A model generated the notes under the pieces. It did no database searches, was not told the DNA's origin, and saw nothing but the letters and a program-made list of their open reading frames with translations. The translations under genes were made by a program, and so were the position numbers. From positions 167,628 to 231,627 of the forward strand of contig CAMPET010000062.1 in NCBI GenBank assembly GCA_946803715.1: a stretch of 64,000 nt of DNA, given 5' to 3'. Source of the DNA: Beroe ovata (lineage: Eukaryota; Ctenophora; Nuda; Beroida; Beroidae). Shown here piece by piece: positions 63,669 through 64,000 of the stretch (position 1 is its first letter; each line of letters opens with the position of its first letter).

Positions 63669-64000
63669 CTGGAGAGAATGATGTTAGTTAATGACTGGGC
63701 ATCTGGGGTATAATGTATATGCCTTGTTCAGGAACAGTCTTAATGAACAATACATCATACTCCAGGTATGATTTCGTTCTCTTTAGTGTTTTGTGTCGAT
63801 AAGGGGTTATGGCGGCCACTAACTCGAGAACCGATCATCTGATTGAAGTGAAATTTTGTTTGTCCGAGTTTCTCATGGTCCTTGAGCTATGGTAGAAGTT
63901 TCAAGTCAATCGGTCGATCCGTTTCGGAGCTATCCTCAAATGCTCACTCAAACTGACATGTATTGGGTCGATAAGGGGTTATGGCGGCCACTAACTCGGA
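63669..64000. repeat. Start of a ~172-bp tandem repeat array
   Basis: GATAAGGGGTTATGGCGGCC begins at 63798 and again at 63970, a period of 172 bp, with GGTCCTTGAGCTATGGTAGA, TTTCAAGTCAATCGGTCG and CTCAAATGCTCACTCAAACT in between. The array runs off the window. Diverged relatives are at 5285-5430 and 6522-6760. The stretch 63669-63797 is ordinary intron. Confidence 0.8.

Overview
The window looks like a compact, intron-rich metazoan nuclear genome. Introns are mostly about 80-700 bp with GT..AG ends and genes are packed on both strands. The gene set is animal (Argonaute, CEP131, haspin, SR splicing factors, a Notch-ligand-like membrane protein). Short introns, AT-rich spacers, a DD3-3-like secreted protein and a very short DSL-like protein would suit an early-branching animal such as a sponge; that is inference, not a demonstrated identity. 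The sequence is a draft: there are two N runs (24218-24382, 36006-36059) and many isolated single Ns. Several single Ns are flanked on both sides by near-identical sequence, so they mark joins between overlapping contigs or two haplotypes.

Layout, left to right. 1-1907 (+): 3' part of a DD3-3-like secreted protein. 1908-7403: repeats only (candidate tRNA-SINE, palindromes, a ~112-bp satellite, C/G-rich strand-switching blocks). 7404-9027 (+): C-terminal half of TTC7. 9708-14857 (+): cytosolic isoleucyl-tRNA synthetase, with a 534-bp artefactual exon duplication. 15070-16172 (+): CDC123. 16789-17406 (+): small RRM-like protein. 18119-25127 (+): GPATCH4, present as a truncated copy followed by a full copy; the last intron of the full copy holds an antisense two-exon DSL-like membrane protein (21664-23358). 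25413-27057 (+): BTB-BACK protein. 27.1-29.9 kb: GC-rich repeats and a broken PHD-finger gene (-). 29942-31396 (+): intronless coiled-coil protein. 32750-34088 (+): SRSF7/9G8-type splicing factor. 34.1-37.8 kb: no gene seen. 37838-39487 (+): secreted protein made of two homologous modules on phase 1-1 exons. 40400-47340 (-): TTC39, with a large intron holding a ~545-bp tandem repeat and with haplotype duplications. 49370-52105 (+): haspin kinase. 52495-55500 (+): CEP131 in one exon. 55948-60179 (+): RRM plus long RS/KE-rich tail protein. 61187-63668 (-): C-terminal MID-PIWI half of an Argonaute running off the right edge.

These are mostly unrelated housekeeping genes, not an operon-like system. 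Shared themes are mRNA splicing (two SR proteins, GPATCH4 as a G-patch protein), translation (IARS1, CDC123), centrosome/mitosis (CEP131, haspin) and small-RNA silencing (AGO). The least ordinary content is the nested DSL-like gene, the phase 1-1 two-module secreted protein, the short RRM-like protein, several hairpin/MITE-like elements and the strand-switching C/G-rich repeat. Exon junctions below were deduced by eye from splice consensus, phase and family similarity; for each complete model the phases sum correctly.
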